DNA from: Bin87 sp034423575
Lineage (GTDB): Bacteria > Chloroflexota > Dehalococcoidia > Lucifugimonadales > UBA3495
Direction of reading: 5' to 3'
Length of the DNA stretch: 64,000 nt
NCBI GenBank assembly: GCA_034423575.1
Contig: DAOUIF010000078.1
Coordinates: 18,231 to 82,230 of the forward strand
Below, piece after piece: positions 14,798-24,032 of the stretch. Position numbers and translations under genes: made by a program. Under the pieces are notes generated by a model. It was not told the origin of the DNA. It did no database searches and saw only the letters and a list, made by a program, of their open reading frames with translations. Numbering within the stretch: position 1 is the stretch's first letter; the number at the start of each line of letters is the position of its first letter.

Positions 14798-15310
14798 ATG
14801 CCGAACTACACCTACCGGGGCATCACGCTGAGCATCCCCGAGAACGATTCTGAGTACAAGGGCTATTTTGGAGCCGCTGCTGAAGGCCGCCTCGTGGTCA
14901 AGAAGTGCGCCGACTGCGGGTTGCTGCGCGGCGAACCGGGGCCGGGGTGCCCATGGTGCACGTCATTGAACTGGGAGTGGCAACAGGTGTCAGGGAAAGG
15001 CACCATCTACTCGTATCAGGTGGTGGCGCACACGGTAATTCCCAGCTTCCGGGACCTGACCCCCTTCGCCATCGTCCTGGTGGAACTGGACGAGCAGAAG
15101 GGACAGCCTGCGGAGTTCGATGGCCTGCGCATGACCGGCAATCTGGTGGACGCAGACTTCAACATGGAGAAGGAAGAGAACGTCGGTATCGGCAAGCGGG
15201 TGGAAGCGGTCTTCCAGCCGGTGGAAGATGGGTTCATGCTGCCACAGTGGCGTCTCATCGACGAGCCGGACCAGGGATTCACCTGGGCCCACCAGGTTCC
15301 GGAAGGATAA
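14798..15310 (+). CDS. Zn-ribbon/OB-fold acyl-CoA-binding protein (DUF35 type), thiolase partner
   Basis: The 170-residue protein has a rubredoxin-like zinc ribbon with Cys37, Cys40, Cys51 and Cys54, followed by an OB fold beginning WEWQQVSGKGTIYSYQVV. DUF35 proteins form complexes with SCP2-type thiolases or hydratases and supply part of the acyl-CoA-binding surface. Its place 120 bp after the thiolase fits this. Since the thiolase is now interrupted, this protein may lack its partner unless another copy exists elsewhere. Confidence 0.87.
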   Translation: MPNYTYRGITLSIPENDSEYKGYFGAAAEGRLVVKKCADCGLLRGEPGPGCPWCTSLNWEWQQVSGKGTIYSYQVVAHTVIPSFRDLTPFAIVLVELDEQKGQPAEFDGLRMTGNLVDADFNMEKEENVGIGKRVEAVFQPVEDGFMLPQWRLIDEPDQGFTWAHQVPEG

Positions 15311-15330
15311 AACGGCGCATTCGGCCAAAC

Positions 15331-16287
15331 GTGTCCACCATCCGCGACTACACCGACGATGACCTGCCGGCGCTGCTGGATTTCGCGCTTCGTCAGTTGG
15401 AAAGCCGGGACGACTCCGTTGCCACGGTCTGGCGCGGCATATTCGCGGACACATTGCGCTTGCCCGGCCGAGATCCCCGCCGCGACTGCATCCTGCTGTT
15501 TGAGAGGTCAACACTACGAGGGTTCTGCCTGATATTCCCGGAGACATCCGGCCACCGCAGTGTGTTGAATATAGACACGGAGGACTCCGCAGGCGCCGCG
15601 GAGGAATACCGGGCGCTGGTGCGGGCCGGTGTCGGGCGGGCGGGCGCGGCAGGTGCCGCCGTGGCCCATATCATGCTGGCGCCGCCGCACACCCGCGCCG
15701 CAGTCCTGGATGCGGAAGGCTTTGTCATGGCGCGGTCCTACTGGGATATGACGTGGAGCGGGGAGCCATTGCCGGATGCTGATCTGCCATGCGGATACCA
15801 TATCCGCCCTTTCAGTGAGCGCGATGTATCCGCCTTAACCGCAACACATAACGCCACCTTTGCCGACTCCTGGCAGTTTTCGCCGGATACGGAAGCGATG
15901 GTCGCGCACCGCTCACAGATGGCGAATACCGCCAACGAGGGCATACGGCTGTTGTTTTATGGCGGTGAGCTGGCCGGATATTGCTGGACACTGCTGGTTT
16001 CCGACGGACGAAGCCGGCATGGCGTCATTGGTTCCATGGGGCTGACGCCCGGGTTCCGGGGCCACGGCCTTAGCAAACCGCTTCTGAGGTCGGGGATAGC
16101 CTACCTGGTGTCCGCAGGAGCCGACCGGATTCGTCTGGAAGTTGACGCCGAAAACACGCCGGCGGTGCGGCTGTATCGGTCAATGGGATTTGCCAAAACC
16201 GGCGAACTGCGCTGGTACGAGAAACGAACCGAGCCCAGCTCGTCGGCGGCATCGGCGTCAACGACCAACCTCGAGAGCGGTCATTGA
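15331..16287 (+). CDS. Tandem GNAT acetyltransferase (MshD-like layout)
   Basis: The product is 318 residues from GTG 15331, 20 bp after the OB-fold gene. Two GNAT domains are visible: a divergent N-terminal one, and a C-terminal one with the acetyl-CoA-binding loop GLTPGFRGHGLSKPLL followed by the late AVRLYRSMGF motif. The two-domain layout and length are those of mycothiol synthase (MshD) and relatives, but specificity cannot be inferred. It converges with, and slightly overlaps, the broken metallo-hydrolase gene on the other strand. The Ser/Ala-rich C-terminal tail lies in the overlap. Confidence 0.8.
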   Translation: MSTIRDYTDDDLPALLDFALRQLESRDDSVATVWRGIFADTLRLPGRDPRRDCILLFERSTLRGFCLIFPETSGHRSVLNIDTEDSAGAAEEYRALVRAGVGRAGAAGAAVAHIMLAPPHTRAAVLDAEGFVMARSYWDMTWSGEPLPDADLPCGYHIRPFSERDVSALTATHNATFADSWQFSPDTEAMVAHRSQMANTANEGIRLLFYGGELAGYCWTLLVSDGRSRHGVIGSMGLTPGFRGHGLSKPLLRSGIAYLVSAGADRIRLEVDAENTPAVRLYRSMGFAKTGELRWYEKRTEPSSSAASASTTNLESGH

Positions 16288-16956
16288 CGCGCTGGCCGGT
16301 TGGAAAAGCCATACTTCCGTTTGGGCCGGCGATTTCCTGGTGGTGAAATTCGAAACGGTCGGTTTCCAGGCGGCGGACCCTGGATTGGCGGACGAGCCAT
16401 CCTTCGGGAGGCAGCAGCTCGCACTCCGCCGCGTGCAACCCAGGGATAGCGTAGAGCATGGGTACGACCACGCGAGGCTGTAGCCGCTGGACCAGGGAGG
16501 CCACCTGTTCGTAGGTGAGCAGATGGTTTGAGTCGTCTACGGTCACCAGCAGAACGTCAACGTCGCCAACGGACGAGGCAACTCCAGACGGCCGTTCGGC
16601 GCGTTTGTCGCCGATGTGCAGGAAGCTGACGCCGCCCGCGTGGAGCCGGAACATGACGTTGGGGAAGTCGCGCAGCCGCGATGCGCCGGAATGCAAATCG
16701 TGGATGCCGCGAACGCGCAGATCACCAGTGCGGAACTCCCCGGGCATTCTCACGACCGACGCGGTCTCCGGCAGGCGATCAACAGCATCATGGTCGAAGT
16801 GGGCGTGGGTGATCAGCCCAGGTCGCAACGAACTTCCGGGAAGAGCCGAGCGAACCAGTAGCGGTCGGCCTGGTTGCGGTACGGGTCAGCCAGTACCGCG
16901 ACGCCGCCCGGCGTTTCCCAGCGAAAGGCGCAGTGGCCGAAGTAGGTCAGTCTCAT
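16258..16956 (-). pseudogene. Metallo-beta-lactamase-fold hydrolase, two compensating frame breaks
   Basis: From ATG 16956 the frame gives MRLTYFGHCAFRWETPGG, the usual start of UPF0173/L-ascorbate-lactonase-type hydrolases, then stops near 16825. The metal-binding THAHFDHD continues in another frame (from about 16828), with SFLHIGD and VVPMLYAI further on. Near 16350 the original frame resumes with AQTEVWLF and ends at TGA 16258. Start and stop are in the same frame, 233 codons apart, exactly the family length, so two opposite single-base changes would explain it. Either the sequence carries two indel errors or the gene is dead. Confidence 0.65.
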
Positions 16957-17012
16957 CGCAGTGGCCGCTGGCCTGGAACCGACACCTGCATCTGAGAACC
17001 GTCAGGCTGGCG

Positions 17013-17429
17013 TCAGCTTGTCGCGCTCCACATCTCGTAGCCGATCTCCTTGCTGATCAGGCCATCGCGCATCTCGAAGATGTGCACCAGTCGCATCTGC
17101 ACCTGCGTGCCCGGTGACAAGGGCAGGTAACCCTCTCCCGTTAGTCGGAAGCGAACGACGCTGTCATCCACCACCCGATCCTCGGTGGCGAAGCGCTGGA
17201 GGTTCTCGAACTCCACGTTTTCCATCTTGGCGAACATGGTGGTGTAGTTGTCGGCCACCGCGCGCTTGCCTTCGAACCGCAGGCCGCGGGCAGGCGCTTC
17301 CCACACCACGTCGTCGGTGTAGAGATCCAGGGCGGCCTCCACCTCATTGGTGGCTTCCGAATGGAAGTGGGCTTCGACGGCGGCCAGGTTAGCGGCGATG
17401 AGGTCTGGGTTCCGGTTGGACGAGGACAT
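17013..17429 (-). CDS. SnoaL-like / nuclear transport factor 2-like protein
   Basis: The 138-residue single-domain protein has the NTF2-like cone pattern: a first helix with VEAHFHSEA, then ALDLYTDDVVWEAPARG, and a late beta sheet ending IFEMRDGLISKEIGYEMW. Members include polyketide cyclases, isomerases and stress proteins. No specific catalytic set can be assigned. It is divergent from the acetamidase gene, and the intergenic region carries a promoter for that gene. Confidence 0.75.
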   Translation of the reverse strand: MSSSNRNPDLIAANLAAVEAHFHSEATNEVEAALDLYTDDVVWEAPARGLRFEGKRAVADNYTTMFAKMENVEFENLQRFATEDRVVDDSVVRFRLTGEGYLPLSPGTQVQMRLVHIFEMRDGLISKEIGYEMWSATS

Positions 17430-17454
17430 GGCGGCTCCTCCTCTCGTAGATTTC

Positions 17455-17483
17455 TTGACACCCTACGGGGCTGTAGATAGCAT
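17455..17483 (+). promoter_or_regulatory. Promoter upstream of acetamidase/formamidase
   Basis: TTGACA (17455-17460), 17 bp, TAGCAT (17478-17483), about 50 bp before ATG 17533. The hexamers and spacing are the same as for the methyltransferase promoter in the IS. Confidence 0.65.
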
Positions 17484-17532
17484 CCCGGCAGGCGGCTACG
17501 GTCAGAACGCACGGCCGCGGAGGGACTATCTA

Positions 17533-18642
17533 ATGCAGAGCATCACGATTGATCGCAGCAGGCCGCTGCGCGAGGAGTCTAACACGGGCCATAATCGCTG
17601 GCACCCGGACATATCGCCAGTGATCGAGGTGGACGAGGGTGAGGAGGTGGTTCTGGAAACGCGGGACGCCTTCGACGGCCAGATGCAGCCGGGCGTCACG
17701 GAAGCGGATTTCGCCGGAATGGACGCGGGCGTCATCCATCCGCTCACCGGACCCGTGGGGGTGAAAGGCGCGGCGCCGGGCGACCTGCTGGAGGTGGAGT
17801 TCGTGGACATCCAGCCACAACCCTACGCTTTCAGCGTGATCTTCCCCGGCTTTGGCTTCCTGCGAGATGTATTCACCGACCCGTTCATGGTGCACTGGAA
17901 CATCGCGGATGGATACGCCACGTCCGACCAGATACCGGGGGTCCGCGTGCCCGGCGCGTCATTCATGGGTGTTTCGGGCGTGGCGCCGTCCCACGCGCAG
18001 CTCGAGGAATGGACCCGGCGGGAAGCAGAGTTGGCATCGCGCGGCGGCGTGGCTCTGCCGCCTGACGTGGCCGGAGCCGTGCCGATCAGCGGCGCCGGCG
18101 CGACCCACGGGATTCGGACGCTGCCGCCCCGTGAGAATGGCGGCAATTTTGACGTGAAGCAGCTTTCCACCGGAGCGAAACTGCTGCTGCCGGTGGCAGT
18201 CGAAGGCGCGCTGTTCTCGACCGGGGACGGCCATTTCGCCCAGGGGGACGGCGAGGTCTGCGTTACTGCGGTGGAAATGGGCGCGACCTGCACCGTCCAG
18301 TTCAGGGTGCTGAAGGGCGAGGCGGAACGGCACAACATACGCTGGCCCCGTTTCAGCCGAGAGGACTACTACATCGCGCCGGAATGGGCCGCACCGCGCC
18401 GGTTCATCGCCACCATGGGCATGCCAGTTCGGGACGACGGGGTGAACGAAGGCGAGAACCTGACGCTGGCCTGCCGCAACGCGATCCTGAATATGATCGA
18501 CCTGCTGGAGGAGCGCGGGTTCACGCGCAACCAGGCCTACGTCATCTGCAGCGTGGCTGTGGACCTGAAGGTTAGCAACGTGGTGGACGTGCCGAACTAC
18601 ACAGTGTCGGCATTTCTGCCGGAGGACCTGTTTGTGGGGTAA
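17533..18642 (+). CDS. Acetamidase/formamidase family protein
   Basis: The 369-residue cytoplasmic hydrolase belongs to the FmdA/AmdA family, which releases ammonia from short amides. Typical parts are VIEVDEGEEVVLETRDAFDG near the N-terminus, HPLTGPVGVKGAAPGD, and NFDVKQLSTGAKLLLPV with FSTGDGHFAQGDGEV, the region holding the metal and catalytic Asp/His residues. ATG 17533 follows a GCGGAGGGA ribosome site, and the open frame extending further upstream crosses the promoter. The substrate could be formamide, acetamide or a related amide. Confidence 0.9.
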   Translation: MQSITIDRSRPLREESNTGHNRWHPDISPVIEVDEGEEVVLETRDAFDGQMQPGVTEADFAGMDAGVIHPLTGPVGVKGAAPGDLLEVEFVDIQPQPYAFSVIFPGFGFLRDVFTDPFMVHWNIADGYATSDQIPGVRVPGASFMGVSGVAPSHAQLEEWTRREAELASRGGVALPPDVAGAVPISGAGATHGIRTLPPRENGGNFDVKQLSTGAKLLLPVAVEGALFSTGDGHFAQGDGEVCVTAVEMGATCTVQFRVLKGEAERHNIRWPRFSREDYYIAPEWAAPRRFIATMGMPVRDDGVNEGENLTLACRNAILNMIDLLEERGFTRNQAYVICSVAVDLKVSNVVDVPNYTVSAFLPEDLFVG

Positions 18643-18665
18643 GACGCATTCATCGGCAACTCTAG

Positions 18666-19094
18666 TCACTGGGTCCAGTTGTCGTGACTCAACCAAGTCG
18701 TGATACGACTGCGATACATCCGGGCGATGAATGGGGCGTTGTTCTCGGCCAAGAACGCGAGCAGCCGGTTTCGGGATGCCAAGAATATCTGGGCCATTTC
18801 CGCTCTCGCGTCGCCGCCGCGGATTACTAGCATTCGCGATCCTGAACGCATGACCGTGTCTCTCTCGAGTCGGTTGTAGCGAATGCGCAGGTCGTGTGTC
18901 AGCACTACCCAATTTCGCCGCGCAACCTCCGGGATCCATTCAGCGTCGGGTGTTCCACTGGGGAAGTTGTCGAGCAAGATCTCGACATTCACCCCATCAG
19001 CCCGTAACGCGTCCGGAAATTCGTGAGTACCGAGGTCTTCGTCGCAAAAGAAAGTAATGTCAAGCGGCCAGTGCGTAACGAACAGCCTCTTCAA
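18666..19094 (-). CDS. PIN-like domain protein (VapC45/DUF5615-like), probable toxin
   Basis: The 142-residue protein has the PIN-like pattern: an early acidic pair in TFFCDEDLG, WVVLTHDLRIRYN near residue 70 and IRGGDARAEM near 92. Similar single-domain proteins are found beside DUF433 proteins in putative toxin-antitoxin pairs. ATG 19094 overlaps the upstream DUF433 frame by 35 nt. ATT directly after that stop could alternatively begin the conserved part, so the exact start is uncertain. RNase toxin activity is inference from the family. Confidence 0.65.
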   Translation of the reverse strand: MKRLFVTHWPLDITFFCDEDLGTHEFPDALRADGVNVEILLDNFPSGTPDAEWIPEVARRNWVVLTHDLRIRYNRLERDTVMRSGSRMLVIRGGDARAEMAQIFLASRNRLLAFLAENNAPFIARMYRSRITTWLSHDNWTQ

Positions 19095-19719
19095 TCTGGA
19101 AAGGTTGCAGACGATACTCGTCTGCCAAATCCGCTATGGTTTCTCCAGCGTTGAAGAAATCGACGATCACCTCTGCGCTCACCCCAGAACCCGACACGAC
19201 TGGTCTGCCGAACGAAACTGACGGATCGATGACGATCAGAGTAGGGGCACTTTGGTGGTCACCCCTAGTGAAGGGGAACAATCTCACGGCGAGGCCGATC
19301 TCGTCATCGTGTTCGACCCGCTGTAAGTAAGCTTGCACGACTTCCCGCATTTCCAATTGCCCACGAGCTGACAAGTTCAGCAGCCGATCCAAATGTTCGG
19401 TAAAGATACTGAAACCGTCCGTCAACAATTCTCGTCGTGCCAACGGGTGTTCCACCTGAAGCTCGTTTTCCAGGTAGCGTAGGGCGGTTCTAACCCGTTG
19501 CATGGGAACCCCATGATGGCGGCGTAGAGCCGCCATAACATGCAGTTCTACCAAATTAATGAAGGATAAAGCAGCTGGCTCGGAGCTGGCGGGTTGGATC
19601 AGCCGCGCGCCGTCGTCGCCTACGCCGGCCACCCAACTCCTCACCGTAGGCACAGGCAACCCCAAATACCGGGCGGATTCTGGTATCGAGTACAGCGGGA
19701 CGTGGCGAGGGTCGTCCAC
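19060..19719 (-). CDS. DUF433 protein with MerR-like N-terminal part, probable antitoxin
   Basis: The 219-residue protein starts at GTG 19719, overlapping the CoA-transferase stop by one base. The N-terminal region LYSIPESARYLGLPVPTVRSWV is a winged-helix/MerR-like DNA-binding segment. The C-terminus has the DUF433 signature IVIDPSVSFGRPVVSGSGVSAEVIVDFF followed by DEYRLQPFQIEEAVRYA. DUF433 proteins pair with PIN-like toxins, and the toxin candidate follows with overlap. Autoregulation through the DNA-binding part is expected from the architecture. Confidence 0.72.
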   Translation of the reverse strand: MDDPRHVPLYSIPESARYLGLPVPTVRSWVAGVGDDGARLIQPASSEPAALSFINLVELHVMAALRRHHGVPMQRVRTALRYLENELQVEHPLARRELLTDGFSIFTEHLDRLLNLSARGQLEMREVVQAYLQRVEHDDEIGLAVRLFPFTRGDHQSAPTLIVIDPSVSFGRPVVSGSGVSAEVIVDFFNAGETIADLADEYRLQPFQIEEAVRYALAA

Positions 19720-21032
19720 TAGATCACCCCGCCTTCCGCCAGCAACAGCATCCGCGAATTGGTGACGCCCAGTTCGCCCTGGAGGATCTCCGAGTTGTGC
19801 TCGCCGATTAGGGGTGCGCGGCGGCTGATGCGCCACGGCGATCCGTTGAAGAGCATGGCCGGCCCGGGGTAGGTGAAGGTGCGGCCCAACTCCGGGTGTT
19901 CCACTTCCTTGAAGAACTCGCGGTCGGTGAGGTGTTCGTCGCCGACGAGCTCGTCCATGGTACGGATGGCGCCCCACGGGAAGTCCCGCTGCTGTCCGCC
20001 GTGGAAGGCATCCATCAGTGTGGAGTTCATGAAGAAGTTTTTCATCACGGATACGATGTGGTCGTTCTCCTCCGCGATGACCTCGGGGTTCTGATAGCGC
20101 TCATCGGTCAGGTCCTCGGCCATGCCCGACTGGTCGAACCAATCGGCCAGCAACTTGAGCCGCGCCGGAGTCAGGTTGGTGCCGGAGCGCGTGGTGTTCA
20201 GCCAGCCGCCGTCTCCGGTGGGGAACTGTATGGCCGGCGACATGTCAGGCGCGGCGTGACGGCCGGTGTGACGCTGGACCACTTCTCCGGTGGACAGGTA
20301 GATGGCTATGGCTCCCTCGGTGGTGAGGGCACAGGCCTCATGGATGGAGGCGTCGACGTACTGACCCTCGCCCGTGAGGAACCGATAATATAGGGCAGCC
20401 ATGAGTCCGATGTAGGCGTAGTGGGCGCCGATGTGCCAGGAGTTGCCTCCGCCCGGAGCAATGGGCGGCGCGTTGGACACGTCAATCTCGTCGTACCCCG
20501 ATGAGGCCATCTGCCCGCCGCCGGCCATCTGCGTGATGTCGCTGGTGATGTAGTCTCGCCACGGGCCGGTCTGTCCGTATGGCGTAAGCGAGCACATGAT
20601 GAGCCCGGGGTTGTCGGCGGACAATACATCGTAGCCCAATCCCAGGGATTCCAGGTAGCCGGGCTTTCGGCTTTCCAGCACTATGTCGGCGGTGGCTGCC
20701 AATTGCTTGAAGAGTTCCTGCCCCTGCTGGGTTTCCAGGTTCAGGGTGATGCCCCGCTTGGACGTGTTGTAGTGCCAGAAGGACAGGCTGCGTTCCCGAT
20801 GGGGGATGTCATCGAGGAACGGGCCGAAGCTGCGGCAGGCCTCGCCGCCGGGCGGCTCGATCTTGATGAGATCGGCGCCGTTGTCGGCCATGAGCTTGCC
20901 ACAGAACTGGCCCTTTTCGTCGCAGATCTCGAGGACCCGCAGGCCGTCCAGGGACCCCGGCAGGTTCAGGTCGGCGGGACGCGCCCCACCGATGTCCACT
21001 CCGTCCTGTGGATTTCCGTTGGCGGAAGTCAT
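19719..21032 (-). CDS. CaiB/BaiF (class III) CoA-transferase, second of a pair
   Basis: The 437-residue class III CoA-transferase moves CoA between carboxylic acids. It has the GLRVLEICDEKGQFCGKLMADNGADLIKIE start, the TPYGQTGPWRDY segment and the catalytic-Asp region GEGQYVDASIHEA. It overlaps the preceding transferase gene by 4 nt, indicating one transcript and possibly a two-subunit enzyme. The 20 residues before the domain are a polar extension. The substrate is unknown. Confidence 0.9.
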   Translation of the reverse strand: MTSANGNPQDGVDIGGARPADLNLPGSLDGLRVLEICDEKGQFCGKLMADNGADLIKIEPPGGEACRSFGPFLDDIPHRERSLSFWHYNTSKRGITLNLETQQGQELFKQLAATADIVLESRKPGYLESLGLGYDVLSADNPGLIMCSLTPYGQTGPWRDYITSDITQMAGGGQMASSGYDEIDVSNAPPIAPGGGNSWHIGAHYAYIGLMAALYYRFLTGEGQYVDASIHEACALTTEGAIAIYLSTGEVVQRHTGRHAAPDMSPAIQFPTGDGGWLNTTRSGTNLTPARLKLLADWFDQSGMAEDLTDERYQNPEVIAEENDHIVSVMKNFFMNSTLMDAFHGGQQRDFPWGAIRTMDELVGDEHLTDREFFKEVEHPELGRTFTYPGPAMLFNGSPWRISRRAPLIGEHNSEILQGELGVTNSRMLLLAEGGVI

Positions 21033-22354
21033 CGCAGAGCCTCCTCAATATATGGGTACCGGTCCATTGTTGTGGGCCAGAAGACGCCGTTTTCGTACCC
21101 ATCCAGCAAGTCCTGGTGGTTCACGCCCAGCAGGTCTTCCAGCACCTCACGGTTGTGTTGGCCGATCATCGGTGGAGGATTGGCAATGCGGGCCGGCGAC
21201 TTCGACATCTTGAAAGGAGCGTTCTGGAACTTCCAAGGGCCGAGCATCGGGTGGTCCATGGGAACGTACATGTCCCGGTGCCGCAGTTGAGGGTCGTTGT
21301 CGACCCGGTCCTGGCTGCTCTGCACAGCCATGGCGCGGACGCCGGCGGCCTGACACTTCTCGGTCAGCTCGTACTTGCCCATGGTCTCGGTCCACTTTTC
21401 GATGTGGCCGTCCATCTCCTCCTGGTGCTCGAGCCGGCCCTCGATGGTGTCGAAGCGGTCGTCGGCCCAGTCGGGACTGCCCATCAGCTTGACCAGCTCA
21501 TGCCATTCGTCATCGGACAGGCAGGCAATGGTCGCCCAGTCGTTATAGCCGCCGGGCGAAGTGCGGTAGGCGTTGTGCGGGGCGGCGATGGGGCCGCGGT
21601 AGTTGTTGACCACCTCGGCGCCGGGCCACACGGTCCGGTTACCCGGCGGGAACCCCTCGCGGCGTGCCTTGCGCCCGTTGACCGTCTTGTCCAGGAAAGC
21701 GGGGCCCGTCAGCGTGATGCCGGTGATCATCTGGGATAGATCGACGTGCTGGCCCTTGCCGGTGGCAGAACGGTGGCGCAGGGCGGTCAGCGCGCTGATC
21801 GCGCCGTACATGCCGCCGGTGTCGTCAAGATAGGACCAGCCCCAGCCGGCGGGAGGGGCTCCGGGCAGACCGGACAAATGAGTCAAACCGCTCAACGCCT
21901 GGGCGGCTGGGCCCATCGTGCCGTACCAGTGGTACCGGCCCGTGTGTCCGAAGCCGGCCATGGAGACATATATGATGTCCGGCCGGATTTTCTTGAGTTG
22001 TTCGTAACCCAGGCCCCAGCGCTGCATGATCCGGCTGCTGAAGTTCTCGATCACGATGTCCGAAACCGAGATCAGGCGTTTGACCAGTTCCAGACCTTCT
22101 TCCGTTCGAGTGTTGACGCTGATGCCGCGCTTGTTGGCGTTGGTGTCGGCGAATTGGCCCGTGGAGTTGGGTCCCGGCTCAACGCCGGGAGGGACGGTGA
22201 ACCGGTTCTGGCGCAGCGTGTCCAGGTTGAGGGGCCATTCCACCTTGATGACTTCGGCGCCCAGGGTGCCCATCCATCGGGCTGCCCAGGGGCCGGCGCG
22301 GACCCAGGTGAAATCGACCACGCGAATGCCTTGCAAGGGAGTCGGCAGGGGCAT
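21029..22354 (-). CDS. CaiB/BaiF (class III) CoA-transferase, first of a pair
   Basis: The 441-residue class III CoA-transferase has GIRVVDFTWVRAGPWAARWM at the start, SMAGFGHTGRYHWYGT in the middle and the catalytic-Asp segment KGQHVDLSQMITG. Both members of the pair keep the Asp, so each could be active. It is the first gene of the minus-strand unit with the second transferase and the DUF433/PIN-like pair. In Chloroflexota of this type CoA-transferase families are expanded, which fits use of diverse organic acids (inference). Confidence 0.9.
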   Translation of the reverse strand: MPLPTPLQGIRVVDFTWVRAGPWAARWMGTLGAEVIKVEWPLNLDTLRQNRFTVPPGVEPGPNSTGQFADTNANKRGISVNTRTEEGLELVKRLISVSDIVIENFSSRIMQRWGLGYEQLKKIRPDIIYVSMAGFGHTGRYHWYGTMGPAAQALSGLTHLSGLPGAPPAGWGWSYLDDTGGMYGAISALTALRHRSATGKGQHVDLSQMITGITLTGPAFLDKTVNGRKARREGFPPGNRTVWPGAEVVNNYRGPIAAPHNAYRTSPGGYNDWATIACLSDDEWHELVKLMGSPDWADDRFDTIEGRLEHQEEMDGHIEKWTETMGKYELTEKCQAAGVRAMAVQSSQDRVDNDPQLRHRDMYVPMDHPMLGPWKFQNAPFKMSKSPARIANPPPMIGQHNREVLEDLLGVNHQDLLDGYENGVFWPTTMDRYPYIEEALR

Positions 22355-22498
22355 ATTCGAGCCTCCCGTGTTGAGTGTAGATGAAAAGGGTCGTGAATTG
22401 GGCGCAAGTTTAGGGCAACACGGGGCAAGCGGGCAACCTTGGCAGTGTTGCGCTCGGGGCGCATTGGGCGTCGCGTCGCTGCACTCTGGCGTCGAGCT

Positions 22499-22846
22499 TC
22501 AGTCTCCTACAAAGCGGGCCAACTGGATTTCACCGTCCTGTCGCTCGTACCACACCGTGACGGTGGTCCCCTGTATCTGGTGATCCTTCAGGTGGCCGAC
22601 GGAAACCCCGACCCAGCCCTCGGACCGGAATCGCCATTTGCGGCCCTCGGCATCGGTAAGGTGGAGAACCCGAAAATGGCGAGGATCGTCGGGGTCGGCG
22701 TCGACGAGGTCAATGTGACCGGTGACCCTGGGCAGCCTTGGAAACAGGGAATCGCCGTCCCCGTGGCCCCCGCTGCGGTTGGGTTGCTCTCCCACGCACG
22801 CAAGGACAAATGCCAGCAAGGCGGCGAGCCCCAATGCCGCTGCCAA
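22499..22846 (-). CDS. Small predicted lipoprotein, OB-like beta domain
   Basis: The 115-residue product has an N-terminal hydrophobic stretch ending VLAC, a plausible lipobox, then a mature domain of beta strands (PRVTGHIDLVDA, WRFRSEGWVGVSVGHLKDHQ, VTVWYERQDG). I do not recognise a named family. TTG 22846 is the only reasonable start after the upstream in-frame stop and lacks a clear ribosome site. It is divergent from ctaA, and a link to oxidase assembly would be speculation. Confidence 0.55.
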   Translation of the reverse strand: MAAALGLAALLAFVLACVGEQPNRSGGHGDGDSLFPRLPRVTGHIDLVDADPDDPRHFRVLHLTDAEGRKWRFRSEGWVGVSVGHLKDHQIQGTTVTVWYERQDGEIQLARFVGD

Positions 22847-23042
22847 TTGATATGCGGAGGTTGTCCGGTTTCCCAGGGAGTAGCCTCGAGATCAGTCCCC
22901 ATCGCGGAAGCCCCGGTCGTTCGACTGAATGAGCGCCCCGCGACAGCGATTGTAGCAAATCCGAGGGTCGTGCTTTATCATTAATGCTGCGGTCGAACGC
23001 GGAGACGGTCGTTCGTTCCTCCGGTATTCGTCGCGCGTTGCA

Positions 23043-24032
23043 ATGGCTTCCATAAGCATCAGCACACCATCGGACGCCGAACGCCGGCGTGGTCCAACCT
23101 GGTTGCAGGGATTGGCAACGGCAACCGTAATCTCGGTGTTTGTGCTGGTCATCATAGGTGGGGTGGTAAGGGTTACCGGATCCGGTCTGGGGTGCCCCGA
23201 TTGGCCGTTGTGCTACGGCAAATTGTTGCCGCCGCTGGAGTACACCGCGATCGTTGAATACACCCACCGCTTCGTGGCCTCGGTAATCGTTGGCCCGCTC
23301 GTTTTGGCCACGGCGATAGTCGGGATTGCCCGCTACCGGTCCGACCGCTGGGTATGGATTCCGGCCGCGGTGTCGGTGCCGTTGTTGATTGTCCAGGGTC
23401 TGCTGGGCGGGGTCACCGTACTGACCCACCTGCCGGGCGGAATCGTCGCGCTGCACTTGGCCACGGCGGAAGTCCTGTTGGCTACGTGCGTATTCATCAT
23501 GGTGGCGTCATACCGGACGCCGATTCTTACGACTTCGGCGCGAGCCTCCGGTGACGGTTACCATCGCTGGGCGATCGCCGGCGCGGTGAGCGTCTACGCG
23601 GTCATCGTGAGCGGAGCGCTGGTCACGGCCATGGGAGCCACCGGCGCGTGCGTCACCTGGCCGCTGTGCCAGGGACAGGCCTTCCCGATGAATCACCTGA
23701 CAGGGGTGCACATGTTCCACCGCTACGTGGTGCTGGTTCTCGGCTTGTTGCTGCTATACGCGACCTGGCGCTGCTGGAACGGCCCCACGGATCGGACAGC
23801 CACTCTCAGGTGGCTGGCTATCGTGACCGTTGCGACGTTCGTCGTTCAGGTCATTGTCGGAGCCGCGACCATCTGGCTGGACTTCCAGGCACATTGGCGG
23901 GCCCTGCACCTGACCGCGGCCACGGCCATGTGGACAGCGGCAGCCGGCATGGCCATTGTTGCCTATCTCGACGTGCGCACGACCAATGCCGGCTTTGAAG
24001 CGAACCGGCAAGCGGGGCAGGATGGCCGGTAG
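23043..24032 (+). CDS. ctaA: Heme A synthase
   Basis: The 329-residue membrane protein of the COX15/CtaA family oxidises the C8 methyl of heme O to give heme A. About eight hydrophobic spans are visible. The first half has GGVVRVTGSGLGCPDWPLC with the Cys pair loop and EYTHRFVAS with a heme-ligand His; the second half repeats the pattern with TGACVTWPLCQGQ and HMFHRYVVLV. It overlaps ctaB by 11 nt and heads the oxidase cluster. Confidence 0.94.
   Translation: MASISISTPSDAERRRGPTWLQGLATATVISVFVLVIIGGVVRVTGSGLGCPDWPLCYGKLLPPLEYTAIVEYTHRFVASVIVGPLVLATAIVGIARYRSDRWVWIPAAVSVPLLIVQGLLGGVTVLTHLPGGIVALHLATAEVLLATCVFIMVASYRTPILTTSARASGDGYHRWAIAGAVSVYAVIVSGALVTAMGATGACVTWPLCQGQAFPMNHLTGVHMFHRYVVLVLGLLLLYATWRCWNGPTDRTATLRWLAIVTVATFVVQVIVGAATIWLDFQAHWRALHLTAATAMWTAAAGMAIVAYLDVRTTNAGFEANRQAGQDGR

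Noticed and set aside
16070..16257. C-terminal extension of the metallo-hydrolase opposite the GNAT gene
   Set aside because: It arises only because the frame is shifted near 16350; in the restored frame the gene stops at 16258 with the family's normal length.
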